From positions 62,001 to 126,000 of the forward strand of contig NZ_CP149511.1 in the NCBI RefSeq assembly GCF_040126305.1: a stretch of 64,000 bases of DNA. Direction: 5' to 3'. The notes beneath the pieces are model-generated. The model did not search any database. It had not been told where the DNA came from and saw only the letters and a program-made list of their open reading frames with translations. A program made the translations under genes and the position numbers. The DNA is from Pararhizobium sp. A13. GTDB taxonomy: Bacteria; Pseudomonadota; Alphaproteobacteria; Rhizobiales; Rhizobiaceae. This document shows, in pieces, positions 1-9,181 of the stretch; position 1 is the stretch's first letter, and every line of letters starts with the position of its first letter.

Positions 1-2
1 AA

Positions 3-668
3 GAAGGAGCGCAGGTCATCATTTCCGGGCGCCGGCAGGATATGGTCGACAGCGCCGTGCAAGAAATCGGTCCGTCGGCCATCGGCTTCGTGGGCGATGC
101 CGCCGACCTAGAAGATCATCGCAGGCTGGCGGACACCGTGAAGAGCCGGTTCGGCGGGCTCGACATCTACATGGCCAATGCCGGGATCATCAATCTCACC
201 ACCTCCGCCGAGGCGACTCCGGCAGACTATGACCGGCACTTCGCAATCAATACGCGCGGCGTGTTCTTCGGCGTGCAGACGATCGCCCCTCTGATCCGCG
301 ACGGCGGAAACATCATCGTTACGAGCTCGCTCGCGGCCACGAAGATCCTCCCGGATCATACCGTCTATGCCGGTTCAAAGGCGGCAACCGCCGCCTTTGC
401 GAAAAACTGGGCGATCGAATTCAAGTCGCGGCGGATCCGCGTCAACATCCTGAGCCCGGGACCGGTCGAGACCGAAATCCTCGCCAAGCTGGGCGTATCG
501 GAGGCCGAGCGGCCGGCATTCGAAGATTACATGGCTTCCCTGATCCCCGCAGGCCGTCTCGGCCGACCGGAAGAGTTGGCGCGCGCCGCACTCTTCCTCG
601 CCTCCGATGCAGGAAGCTTTGTCAACGGGATCGAGCTTCATGTCGATGGCGGCATGACCCTAGCTTAA
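3..668 (+). CDS. SDR family oxidoreductase, 5' end outside window
   Basis: NAD(P)-dependent short-chain dehydrogenase/reductase. The reading frame is open to the left edge (EGAQVIISGRRQDMVDSA), so the true start and the TGxxxGIG cofactor loop lie upstream. Visible family marks are the NAG motif (MANAGI), the catalytic serine region (IIVTSSLAA), the YxxxK pair (YAGSKAA), the SPGPVETE segment after the active site, and the C-terminal ending NGIELHVDGGM. These match a classical SDR of about 245-250 residues. The substrate cannot be told from sequence. It is the last gene on this strand before a long stretch without convincing genes. Confidence 0.9.
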   Translation, partial: EGAQVIISGRRQDMVDSAVQEIGPSAIGFVGDAADLEDHRRLADTVKSRFGGLDIYMANAGIINLTTSAEATPADYDRHFAINTRGVFFGVQTIAPLIRDGGNIIVTSSLAATKILPDHTVYAGSKAATAAFAKNWAIEFKSRRIRVNILSPGPVETEILAKLGVSEAERPAFEDYMASLIPAGRLGRPEELARAALFLASDAGSFVNGIELHVDGGMTLA

Positions 669-1540
669 AAGGATGGGAAATGAAGCTCGTAACTCGAGAT
701 CGTAGAAATCTACATTCGATTTGTGGCTCGCGAACTCCGACAGTTGCTCATGCCACCTAGCGGTCGCTGCGACCGGAATGCTCGTCATGACGACGAAACG
801 ATGGCCGGTCGCAGCTTCAGCCTTGGGAGGCTTTTGGTTTTGGTCCGCCGCATGCCGGACGCCGGCCTCTCTACCGACGGGGTGGGCCGGTGTCGACACA
901 CGATTAAGTGAATCGCTCGGACGTCGTTTCGATCTTGACCGACCAAGTCTGCTGTCCAAAGCCGTTCGAGAAGAGGCGCTACGCGCGCGCGCATGGTCAT
1001 CCTTCCTGAAAGCGCGTTGGGTTTCTGGACCGGTTGCGCGGTTTTGGCGCAACAAAGTTCAAGTTCTGGACATCACCGTTGTGGCGGGCTCCGCAGTCCT
1101 AGATTCGGCGGGATATGACAATGGTCTCGTCGCGATTGATCGCACGGATGGCAGAATCCTATATTCCGAACGAATGCCTGTACCGGTATCGATGTGGCAG
1201 CCATGGCTTCAGCTGTCTGGGCAAGTCGGTGGCGCTCGTGCTCACTTATTGGGGTCGGAACAACTGCTCGAAATCATACGGTAAACGTGAACGAATGATG
1301 AATTTCAGGCTGCTTGCGCTATTGCCGTTAAAGTTCGAAGCGGTCTGAAGCCGCTGTCGGCGAAGCTTGGCGGTTCGTCCCATGTGTAGATGCCTGTCAA
1401 ATTGATCCGGTTCAAGTCGGCACGACATGCCAGCGCTTCGTCCCCATCTTTGGCTCGATCGCCAACCTCCTCCATCTTCGCCGCAACCCGACGAGCACTG
1501 CTGAACATCGCAAACTGCGAAACGCCGCCATGAACACGTG
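669..1540. other. 870-bp stretch without a convincing gene
   Basis: Open frames exist on both strands (for example 721-1284 plus and 660-1055 minus), but they overlap, have no clear ribosome site and show no domain I recognise. Near 1254-1276 a short sequence resembles the leader of the P-loop remnant at 51583 (GAACAACTGCTCGAAATC here against GAAGAACTGTTCCAAATC there). That suggests this stretch may hold decayed gene material. Confidence 0.5.
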
Positions 1541-1714
1541 GCGCGAAATAGCCCGACGGATGTTATTCCGTCGACGGTGAACCTGACGATCTATTCCGGC
1601 GGCGCAGATGATTTTGTGTCCACCCCCCTGCAGGAGATCATCGAAGAAGTCGAGGTAGGCCGATTCAAGCCGCCCATCGGCAAGGTGTTCGGAATCGATT
1701 CGACCACGGCATAA
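1541..1714 (+). pseudogene. C-terminal fragment of zinc-type alcohol dehydrogenase / quinone oxidoreductase
   Basis: The frame reads DVIPSTVNLTIYSGGADDF, then a segment like TPLQEIIEEVEVGRFK and IGKVFGID before a stop at 1712. That is the typical C-terminal stretch of the medium-chain dehydrogenase/quinone oxidoreductase family. Only about 55 residues remain; the expected tail (EAHRxMExNxAGGKIV) is replaced by a stop. The N-terminal half of the same family lies just downstream on the opposite strand (1735-2018). Together they look like the two ends of one gene, with the middle lost and one part inverted. Confidence 0.65.
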
Positions 1715-1734
1715 TCCCGCCCCATGGTGGCCAT

Positions 1735-2018
1735 GCTGTGCCCATGCCACCCATGGCCGAGGCGACGACTTCTCCTTCGGCGAACTCATCCCCTGGAGCT
1801 TCAACGACTGTGCCGACGGCCTCGATGCCCAGGATTCGCGGGAAGGTGACACTCGGAGAATGGCCCTGCCGCGTGAAAAGTTCAGATCGATTCAGCCCGA
1901 ATGCCCGCACATGAACGAGCACCCAACCGCTCTTGGCCGCGGGCACTGGACGTTGTTCAATCTTGAGGGCCTCGGGCGGTCTGGCCTGGTGGACAACAAC
2001 GGCCTTCATCATAGTCAT
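1735..2018 (-). pseudogene. N-terminal fragment of zinc-type alcohol dehydrogenase / quinone oxidoreductase
   Basis: The frame starts MTMMKAVVVHQARPPEALK and continues through the GroES-like domain (FGLNRSELFTRQGHSP, PRILGIEAVGTV, AMGGMG). This is the catalytic N-domain of an MDR-family oxidoreductase. Homology ends about residue 93; after that the frame runs into unrelated residues and stops. Intact relatives are about 320 residues long. The neighbouring plus-strand fragment supplies the C-terminal end in the wrong orientation, so no functional enzyme is expected. Confidence 0.75.
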
Positions 2019-2087
2019 GAACTGGCTCCATGGTTCCGTTACTTAAGCAGCGCAGGAAAACTCATGCGCGCCGAAGCCTGCGACCCC

Positions 2088-2645
2088 TTAATGAGGCAAG
2101 GCACCGATCTGCTGCATCAAGCTGAGCATATCGGGCTGACCATATTCCTGTACGATCTGGCCATCGCACAAGTGATAGATATTCAGCGCCTGAACGGCGA
2201 TTTGTTTTCCGGTGGCAGGTACGCCAGAAAAGGTTCCTTTGTGCGTGCCATACATCATGAACCGGGCAGCGGCCTTGTTGGGTTCGACGATCGCTTCTTC
2301 CAGTTTCCAATGAATGTCCGGGAAGCCGCTGCGCATCATTTGGATAACGGCCATGTAGCCTTCGGGACCTTTAACCGGATCGGGGCGTCCCGGCACATAG
2401 AAAATAGCTTGCTTTGAAACAAGCTCCTCGGCCATTTTCTCGTCCGCGGCGTTAATGAAGTCGACAAATCGGTTCATGATCCGCTTGTTGGCATCAATTG
2501 CGCTGGCGGGGGGGGCCTTTTGTTTGCAACTAACCGCCGGCGTCGCTTCGCCCTGAGCGCGCGCAGGCTGGCTTGTCGCAATCCCGCCGACGGAAGCGAG
2601 AATCGCGATAAGGGCAAGAGCCCCAAGATGTGATGGTGTGGTCAT
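2088..2645 (-). CDS. Exported SnoaL-like / ester cyclase family protein
   Basis: 185 residues. An N-terminal signal peptide is visible (hydrophobic run ALALIAILASVGGIA, then a cleavage-like PARA/Q near residue 30), so the product is probably periplasmic. The rest matches the NTF2-like SnoaL fold used by polyketide cyclases and many uncharacterised ester cyclases: an early helix (NKRIMNRFVDFINAAD), then GPEGYMAVIQMMRSGFPDIHW, a turn like GTHKGTFSGVPATG, and the closing strand around NIYHLCDGQIVQEYGQPD. Its ligand is unknown. It lies downstream of nothing obvious and faces the truncated dehydrogenase fragment. Confidence 0.8.
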   Translation of the reverse strand: MTTPSHLGALALIAILASVGGIATSQPARAQGEATPAVSCKQKAPPASAIDANKRIMNRFVDFINAADEKMAEELVSKQAIFYVPGRPDPVKGPEGYMAVIQMMRSGFPDIHWKLEEAIVEPNKAAARFMMYGTHKGTFSGVPATGKQIAVQALNIYHLCDGQIVQEYGQPDMLSLMQQIGALPH

Positions 2646-3188
2646 CTGTTTTGTTCCTTAATCGTGAGCGGGCGATGCGAGGTATCGAGCATCGGGCACA
2701 CGCCCGACCTGGTGCATTCCGCGCATGGCTATTTTGCGTGCTACTCGCCCCTCTGACTGAACCTTGATGGTGGCACCAGGCGTCCCTTGGGCGCGAGCGA
2801 GGGCGTGAAGCTGAGACCAGCGGCGAACCCGATTTGACCGAGCAGTGGAAGTGATGGGCCGAGCACGCTTCCGTGTCACAGGAATTCGCGGCGAGCGATG
2901 CGGCCGTCGATCAAGTGATTTTCGATGGCGCTGCAGTCGCGCCACAACAGGTCAAGTAGTCGAAGGTTTCGCAAGTTTGTCCCTATCTTTGATATTGATG
3001 TTCAAGAGCCGTTGCATGTCTCGCCCATTCGACAGGCGCCTGATGGGCAGCGATGACCACCTTTCTGGAATCTCCCCGGATTAGCCGCCGTAGTTTTGGA
3101 TGACTTCATCGAATGGTAGTTATATGAACATCCCATGCGTTTTCTATGGTTAATCCATCCATTAGTATGGTAAATAACGGACAAATCT
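2646..3188. other. Intergenic region before the AraC gene, no gene supported
   Basis: A minus-strand frame (2658-2945) and a plus frame (2845-3084) are open but have no recognisable domain. The right part (about 3100-3188) is clearly richer in A and T than its surroundings and probably holds the promoter of the AraC-type gene. No clear operator repeat was found. Confidence 0.5.
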
Positions 3189-4076
3189 GTGGCACTTCAT
3201 CGCGACTCCGGTATTGAGCATCGTAAGTATGATCCCTCGGGCTCATATCCCTTCGGTGTTGAAATTGCCTCCATGTTTGATCTCAAGCAACGAACCGGGA
3301 AAACCCATCTTTCCCGTGTGCATCGTATTGAGTTCCATATGCTCATTTTGGTGACCCGAGGTGAATGCGTTCACGTCATCGATTTCGAGGCCGTACGATG
3401 TCGGGTCGGTTCGTTGATGCTGCTGAAGCCCTCGCAAGCGGAGATGTTCGATCTTGTTTCCGACTGGGATGGATGGATCATTCTGTTTGGGCCCGAATTT
3501 CTGTTTCCTGCCCAATCCCGACTGACGTCCGATACGACCCTGCTGAATAGGCTTGAAGACCTTACAGAATGCATGCAACTCACTGAGAGCGAGTGTTCAC
3601 ATCTTGAATCAGCGATCGAGCAGATGCGGGACTGTTGTGCGGTGGAGGCCTCAGTATCAGACACAAATGCGATCCTGCGCTATTATTTGAGCGCTCTCCT
3701 TCTGCGTATCTGCTTGATGCAGGAAGGAGTTACAAAGACGGATTTGGTAAAACCAGACGTGATGCGCTTCAGACGGTTCAAGGAAGCAGTGGGCACTAAC
3801 TTCTATCGGTGGCATCAAGTTTGCGACTATGCGCGAGCGCTGGAGTGCTCAGAGAAGACCCTTACCCGCGCAACTCTCAGCATCACCGGAGTGAGCGCGA
3901 AGCGCTTTATCGTCGATCGAATCAGCCTCGAAGCAAAACGCCTCTTGGCATATACGAGTTTGCCGACCTCAGAGATCAGCAGTCGTCTTGGCTTTGATGA
4001 GGCGACCAATTTTATCAAGTTCTTTCGGCGAGAAATAGGCTCAACGCCGGGTGCCTTCAGGAGCAAACATCGTTGA
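3189..4076 (+). CDS. AraC family transcriptional regulator
   Basis: About 295 residues from a GTG start; the start is uncertain because no strong ribosome site is visible. The N-terminal half looks like an AraC-type cupin sensor (MLILVTRGECVHVIDFEAV, GSLMLLKPSQAEMF). The C-terminal about 90 residues form the double helix-turn-helix domain, with the signature of the second HTH at SEISSRLGFDEATNFIKFF followed by the typical RREIGSTPGAFR ending. It binds DNA as a regulator with an unknown effector. Base composition is visibly lower in GC than the flanking operons, which suggests acquisition from elsewhere. No target operon is adjacent. Confidence 0.88.
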   Translation: MALHRDSGIEHRKYDPSGSYPFGVEIASMFDLKQRTGKTHLSRVHRIEFHMLILVTRGECVHVIDFEAVRCRVGSLMLLKPSQAEMFDLVSDWDGWIILFGPEFLFPAQSRLTSDTTLLNRLEDLTECMQLTESECSHLESAIEQMRDCCAVEASVSDTNAILRYYLSALLLRICLMQEGVTKTDLVKPDVMRFRRFKEAVGTNFYRWHQVCDYARALECSEKTLTRATLSITGVSAKRFIVDRISLEAKRLLAYTSLPTSEISSRLGFDEATNFIKFFRREIGSTPGAFRSKHR

Positions 4077-4407
4077 GAGGCTATCTCGAACTGGACATCG
4101 CTACTCTCGCGTCGGCTTTTAGTGCTCTGGCTGTGTGTCCTTCGACGCTTCAGGGCCTTGATCAATTCAAGCTATAGTGAGCGAGAAACGCACATAGTCC
4201 GAGAATGGCTATGCGGCGTTTCTGCGGGGTAAGCGATGAAGAGCGGCTCCGCTTTTTTTCGAGGATTTTGACTTTCTGTGTGCCATTGCGGGAGGTCGCT
4301 GTGTCGCTGCCTTGCGCTAGCGGCATTTTCGCCGACGGGAGGAATGTCCCTTGGCCCCGAGCTAACTCGGCGCCGTTTCGCCATCGGTGATGTCATCTAA
4401 GATGTGG
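4077..4407. other. 331-bp intergenic region, nothing recognised
   Basis: It lies between the ends of two convergent genes. Short frames on both strands have no domain signature. No strong hairpin plus T-run terminator was seen. Confidence 0.5.
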
Positions 4408-6285
4408 TCACTTAGTCGGCGCGCGCTGATCGCCGACCGACTCTAGCAGCTTCTGATAGCGCGGATGGCTGCGGACAGGGTCCAGGTCGGAGTCATTCTT
4501 GAACCACAGGATCTGCTCGGAGCTTCTGTGGGGGAGCACCTTCTCCAGCAGGTCCATTGCCGAGTCAAGGTCGCCCAGCTGCGAATAGGCACATGCAATG
4601 TTGTACTGGGCAACGAGGTCATCGGGGTCTATCGCCAGGGTACGGGCGGCCCAATCCTTTGCCCGGTCACGTTCGCCGAGATGCGCCAACGCGAGCGCGC
4701 CAAATTGGGCAGGACCTGAATTCTCGGGGTGCAGATTGAGCTCGCGTTCGGCCCGTTCCAACCCCAGCCGCGCCGACCGCTCCCTGTCCACTGGCCGCCC
4801 AAGCGACCGATAGACAGCTGTAAGCAGGACAGGAGAGCGGTAGTCGTCGGACCGGATTTGAGCGGCGCGTTCTAGGAACTCGGCCGCGTTTTGGAAATCG
4901 CCCTGTTTGAAGAAGAACCGGGCATAGAAATAATTGGCCTCGTACAGATTGGGGTCGAGCACGAGCGCATGCTCGAATTCGGCGATCGCCTCCTTATTGC
5001 GCTCACTAAATTGAAGCGCAAGCCCGCGGGAGGCATGTGCCTCGGCCAAGTTGGGGTCGAGCGCCAGTGCCTTGGCGCTCATCGCCAGGATGCCATCGAT
5101 CGAGACGTCAGTTTCATGATGCCATGAATGAAGGATCGAATCGCAGTCAGCAATTCCGGCATAGGCGCGCGCATAGTTCGGATCCAAATCCGCCGCCTTC
5201 GAGAACATGCGCCGCGCCAAGAGCACGTAAGACTTCGAACACATGTGGGAGAATTGCCGGCCTCTCAGGTAGTAGGTATAGGCTTCGATATTCTCTGTCG
5301 GAGTTGCCGCGAGTGCTTTCTTCTCTCCCGGCAACAGCTTCACCTTCAGCTGATCGACGATGGCGTGCGTGATTTCATCCTGAATAGCGAAGATGTCAGT
5401 CAGCTCTCGATCATAGCGGTCCGCCCAGACGTGGCTACCGTCTTTGCCGTCGATGAGCTGTCCGGTGACACGAACGCGCGATCCGGCCTTGCGGACGCTA
5501 CCCTCCAACACAAATCGAGTACCGAGCTCCTGTGCCGCTTGCTGCACGTTCACTGGCTTGCCCTTGTAGGTGAACGCGGTGTTGCGGGCGACAACGTGGA
5601 GCCCGGAGATTTTCGACAGATCCGTAATGATGTCCTCGGTGATGCCGTCGGAAAAATAATCCTGCTCGGGATCGCCGCTCATATTGTTGAACGGCAAAAC
5701 GGCGATTGTCGCCCTTTTGGGCAAGTTGCGCGGGGCCGACAAGCGTCGGCCAGGCCGAGGCGCCGGCGCGATCTGCAGGCTCACGCGATAGCAGGCGATC
5801 GGCTCTGCAATGTTTTTCACATGCTGCTCGCCCATCGGCTCGAAGCCGAAGGCCAGCTTCTTCTCGACCTCCCTCGCTACCTTCCCTGAGACGCAGATGC
5901 CCCCCGGCTCAGCGAGCTGTTGCAATCGCGCTGCAACATTTACGCCCTCGCCGTAGCGATCTTCGCCTTCGACAATCACCTCTCCCAGATTGATTCCGAT
6001 ACGAACCTCGATTCCTTTGCCGTCGGGGACACTCGCATTGCGCTCCGCCATGCCGCGCTGGAGAGTCACCGCGCATTCGACAGCATCGACGACGCTGCCG
6101 AATTCCGCCAACAGGCCGTCGCCCATCAGTTTGAAAACGCGCCCATGATGCTTGTTTATTTCGGGCTCGAACAGCTCCTCGCGGCGCGCCTTCAGCCGGT
6201 CGAATGTTCCTGCTTCGTCCGCTTCCATGAGCGCCGAATAGGCTACGACATCAGCAGCAAGGATGGCCGCAAGCTTGCGTTCCAT
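4408..6285 (-). CDS. Class III adenylate/guanylate cyclase with TolB/FlgO-like and TPR domains
   Basis: 625 residues from the ATG at 6285 (MERKLAAILAADVVAYS). Residues about 1-175 are a class III nucleotide cyclase domain: metal-binding Asp in AADVVAYS, second Asp in KLMGDGLLAEF, and the transition-state Asn/Arg pair in GVNVAARLQ. About 190-330 resembles the TolB N-domain/FlgO-like module common in rhizobial cyclases (IAVLPFNNMSGDPEQDYF). From about 350 to the end are TPR repeats (for example DPNLAEAHASRGLALQF, ALALAHLGERDRAKDWA). No membrane segment is visible, so it is probably cytoplasmic. It would make cAMP or cGMP in response to an unknown partner bound through the TPRs. The longer open frame (to 6384) runs into the recombinase remnant upstream and is less likely. 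Confidence 0.9.
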   Translation of the reverse strand: MERKLAAILAADVVAYSALMEADEAGTFDRLKARREELFEPEINKHHGRVFKLMGDGLLAEFGSVVDAVECAVTLQRGMAERNASVPDGKGIEVRIGINLGEVIVEGEDRYGEGVNVAARLQQLAEPGGICVSGKVAREVEKKLAFGFEPMGEQHVKNIAEPIACYRVSLQIAPAPRPGRRLSAPRNLPKRATIAVLPFNNMSGDPEQDYFSDGITEDIITDLSKISGLHVVARNTAFTYKGKPVNVQQAAQELGTRFVLEGSVRKAGSRVRVTGQLIDGKDGSHVWADRYDRELTDIFAIQDEITHAIVDQLKVKLLPGEKKALAATPTENIEAYTYYLRGRQFSHMCSKSYVLLARRMFSKAADLDPNYARAYAGIADCDSILHSWHHETDVSIDGILAMSAKALALDPNLAEAHASRGLALQFSERNKEAIAEFEHALVLDPNLYEANYFYARFFFKQGDFQNAAEFLERAAQIRSDDYRSPVLLTAVYRSLGRPVDRERSARLGLERAERELNLHPENSGPAQFGALALAHLGERDRAKDWAARTLAIDPDDLVAQYNIACAYSQLGDLDSAMDLLEKVLPHRSSEQILWFKNDSDLDPVRSHPRYQKLLESVGDQRAPTK

Positions 6286-6380
6286 GAGAAAGCCCGTAGG
6301 CGTCACATCATTTGCAGGAGTGACGCGGATACACTGCGGCAAGGTATCATAGTCTGGTGTTCCCGGCGAGCATCTGGTTC

Positions 6381-6766
6381 TCATGCACCAGCAGATGTGA
6401 AAGGCCGGACACCTCGATCTGTCGAAAGCAGGTCAGCCGCCATGAGTGCGGCATCATCACCACGATTGTGCCGGATTCCCGAAAGCAGTGCCCGCGCGGT
6501 CGGATCCGTGACCTGATCGAATTTTTCCGGTGCAAGGTCGCGGCAGTGGTTTCGGCGTAATGGCGGGTGGTTTCGATGTTCTCGTGGCCGAGAAAGCGCT
6601 GCACGTCGGTGATGTCAATGCCGAGCCATAGCAGTTTCGTTGCCATGGTGTGGCGCAGCAGGTGCGGATAGACCGCTTGGTGATCCCGGCCTTCCTTGCA
6701 ATCTGGCGGACGATCTGGCCGATGCGCTGGCGGCTGTACCGCGTGTACCGCGGTTGCGGCTCTCAA
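6381..6766 (-). pseudogene. C-terminal remnant of a tyrosine recombinase
   Basis: The catalytic end of a tyrosine recombinase is spread over several frames: GQIVRQIARKAGITK in one, then HLLRHTMATKLLWLGIDITD and QRFLGHENIETTRHYAETT in the next, then KFDQVTDPTARALLSGI to a stop at 6381. The HxxR box (HLLRHT), the LGH box and the nucleophilic Tyr (RHYAET) are still legible, but at least two frameshifts separate the pieces and the N-terminal half is gone. It sits directly upstream of the cyclase gene and next to a strong hairpin at 6771, which may be an old element end. Confidence 0.7.
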
Positions 6767-6770
6767 ATAC

Positions 6771-6798
6771 GGGCCCGCTGTTTCGTAACAGCGGGCCC
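6771..6798. repeat. Perfect 10-bp inverted repeat (hairpin)
   Basis: GGGCCCGCTG (6771-6780) and CAGCGGGCCC (6789-6798) are exact reverse complements around an 8-base loop. There is no T-run on either side, so a simple intrinsic terminator is doubtful. It abuts the tyrosine recombinase remnant and may mark an element boundary. Confidence 0.6.
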
Positions 6799-7886
6799 AA
6801 ATGTTTAGGTTATGAAATCCCAGCAGCCCAAATAAATGAGCAACCCCGATATGGTCACGAACGGGTTGTCGCGGCCGATGTTCCACATGTCCCGCCGCCC
6901 CGGACCTTTGCGCGTTGAATATAGGACCTTGGTCCTATGCGGCGTGGAGTCGTAGGAAAACCGTATCGCCAGCTTTTCAAAGGATTGTTACCCGCGGTTG
7001 CCGGATGCGTTGCGCACGCCCTCGCAGCACACAGTCGTTTGCCGATCGCAGAGATAGGATTTGATTTCGCCGCCGGCCAGTGTGCGTGAGGTTGCGCTTC
7101 GCTGCCACAGAATGTCCCAATTGCCGATCGGAAAAATTGTCTCATCAGCATGTCGAATATTGCATTTGGCAACATCATCGTCGAGGTCGCGGCGGCGGTC
7201 GGATGAGACCAACGATGTTCGAGCTTGCGTGGCTATGCGCCACCAGCCGGACTCGATGCTCCGCCCGCTGGTTTGGTCAAAAGGGTGGATCGACATCCTC
7301 GTAGCGCTGCCGGCGAACCCTGTTCCTCGTCGTTGTGTAGTTCACAGCCTTGAACATCTGAACGCAGGGCATTTCCGTTCGATGAAACCATGTAAAGCTG
7401 GGAAAGTTAAAGCGTCTGATATCACTTTGCGGCATAACGGGAGGCATATTCCGCCCCTTCCCGCAAACGACCCCGTTCAGACGTCTTCCGCACAAACGCC
7501 ATCGTTTGCGAGCAGAAAACGGCGACGATTGCGAGCGCCTACAGGTAGTCTAGCCGAGATAAACTGTGTTCCAATGCGACGGCGCGGACGTCCGATCCAG
7601 CCCTCGACTCCGGTAGTGCATAACTTGCCAAGAGGGATCAACGAGACCTATTCTGAAGCACCGGAAATGCAACAAGGGAAGCTTGTGGCGCGGGAACCTA
7701 GGCGCTCATTACCGCACGTCCAACGGAATGTCTGCTGACTGGGTCGAAGCGGGGCAACACGTCCACTTTGGCAAGGACTCCCGATGTGGTTTGCGATTGT
7801 CTCGACGAAAGAAAGCCGTCGGTTAAGCGGACTCGGGGTGCTCGTCCAGTGCGCGCGCAAATCAATCGCCCCAGGGAGGAGGACCT
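6799..7886. other. 1.1-kb region without a supported gene
   Basis: Several short frames overlap on both strands (for example 6988-7296 minus, 7061-7738 plus), but none has a recognisable domain or a convincing ribosome site. The tail (7860-7886) contains GGGAGGAGG just before the next gene, which is the ribosome site of that gene. This is probably decayed or non-coding sequence. Confidence 0.45.
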
Positions 7887-8813
7887 ATGCGGATCGCAAT
7901 GATGGGTGCAGGGGGGATAGGCGGTTATCTCGGGACGAGTCTTGCTGGCTCGGGGGAAGATGTCTCTTTCATTGCCCGCGGAGCGCATTTGCAGGCTCTA
8001 CGCGAGCTGGGGCTTCGGCTTCTCAGTCCGCTCGGGAACGTTGCATTGGCGAGGGTTCATGCGACGGCGGACCCTGGCGAAGTGGGAACGGTCGATCTCG
8101 TCGTATTCGCCGTCAAGCTCTACGACAGCGATTCAGCCGCCGCGGCCATCATGCCGATGGTTGGACCGCAAACGCGAGTGCTGACGCTTCAGAACGGCAT
8201 CGACGGCGTTGACCTGCTTTCGCGGGTGGTGCCGCGAGAGCAGGTCGTCGGCGGGGCGACCTACATATCGAGTTTCCTGGAAGAACCCGGCGTGATCCGT
8301 CAGGCGAGCCGAGTTACGCAGGTTTTCACGGCTGGTTCAAATGACCCTGTGATTGAAGAGTTCCGGAGTGTTTGTGCGCGTGCCGATGGAATCGATCTTG
8401 CGATCGTGGACGACATCGATCCCATCCTTTGGAAGAAGTTCGTCGCGCTCGCGGCCTTTTCGGGCGGCACCAGTCTGATGCGCGCCGGCATCGGCAAGAT
8501 CATGGCTGACCGGGAATCACGAAAGTTCATGGAACAGTTGCGGGATGAGGGCATGGCCATCGCGGCTGCCGAGGGGCATCCCATGCCCGACGGTTTCGGG
8601 GACGAAATTACAGACTTGTACCTGAGACTCCCGCCGGAAACCCAGGCTTCGATGGCTCACGATCTGGCGCAGGGCAAGCGACTGGAGCTGGAATGGCTAT
8701 CCGGTCGCCTTCACGCGCTTGGACTTGAACATGGCGTTCCGACACCCGCCCATACGGCTGTTTACAGGGCGCTTCATCCGCACGCAGGCGGCCGCACTGA
8801 TATCCATGGTTAA
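7887..8813 (+). CDS. Ketopantoate reductase family protein (ApbA/PanE-like)
   Basis: 308 residues, preceded by a strong GGAGG ribosome site. The N-terminus has the NAD(P) loop GAGGIGGYLG, followed by family strands (VDLVVFAVKLYD, TLQNGID). The C-terminal helical domain holds the usual catalytic-lysine region (DPILWKKFVALAAFSG). Classical PanE reduces 2-dehydropantoate to pantoate with NADPH, but many plasmid paralogues in catabolic settings act on other 2-keto acids. A second member of the family lies in the 16-31 kb cluster (29946-30929). The gene stands alone here; a truncated small-protein gene follows on the other strand. Confidence 0.9.
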   Translation: MRIAMMGAGGIGGYLGTSLAGSGEDVSFIARGAHLQALRELGLRLLSPLGNVALARVHATADPGEVGTVDLVVFAVKLYDSDSAAAAIMPMVGPQTRVLTLQNGIDGVDLLSRVVPREQVVGGATYISSFLEEPGVIRQASRVTQVFTAGSNDPVIEEFRSVCARADGIDLAIVDDIDPILWKKFVALAAFSGGTSLMRAGIGKIMADRESRKFMEQLRDEGMAIAAAEGHPMPDGFGDEITDLYLRLPPETQASMAHDLAQGKRLELEWLSGRLHALGLEHGVPTPAHTAVYRALHPHAGGRTDIHG

Positions 8814-8869
8814 ACTCGCGACGGCTGGATAGATAGCCCCCGCTAGTCTCGCCCGCTCTGAGCGGAAGA

Positions 8870-8985
8870 ATGCCATAGAACGCGCGTGCCTGGTCGATGA
8901 TGGCGTCATCGGCAGGATTGCCTTGGTCGGCGGGTTGCGGGCTTGCTTGCTGCGGTCTGGTGGACCGGAATGGATTTCGCGACAC
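8870..8985 (-). pseudogene. Truncated paralogue of the small protein at 33128-33349
   Basis: The first 38 residues (MSRNPFRSTRPQQASPQP, then GNPADDAIIDQARAFYG) match the N-terminus of the 73-residue protein encoded at 33128-33349, including the upstream leader sequence. After AFYG the homology stops abruptly at about 8870 and the frame reads unrelated sequence, so the C-terminal half is lost. The duplicate copies lie 24 kb apart on the same strand. Confidence 0.65.
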
Positions 8986-9181
8986 GATAGTCTCCCCGCC
9001 TCCAAAGTGATTTTGAACGGTTGCCGGACGCTCGCCGCCGCTGGCAACCTTGGCTCGAAACGGTCATTGCGAAAGTTCGGGTTCCGGCTGCCTTCGCTGC
9101 CGGACGAGCGATCGGGCAATGTGCCGGATTGGCGGAAAATCGGCAGAAACGCCGATCATTACGAGTTTTCGCACGATCTGC

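Noticed and set aside
721..1284. 187-residue plus-strand frame
   Set aside because: No ribosome site, no recognised domain and odd composition; listed only as a region without a supported gene.
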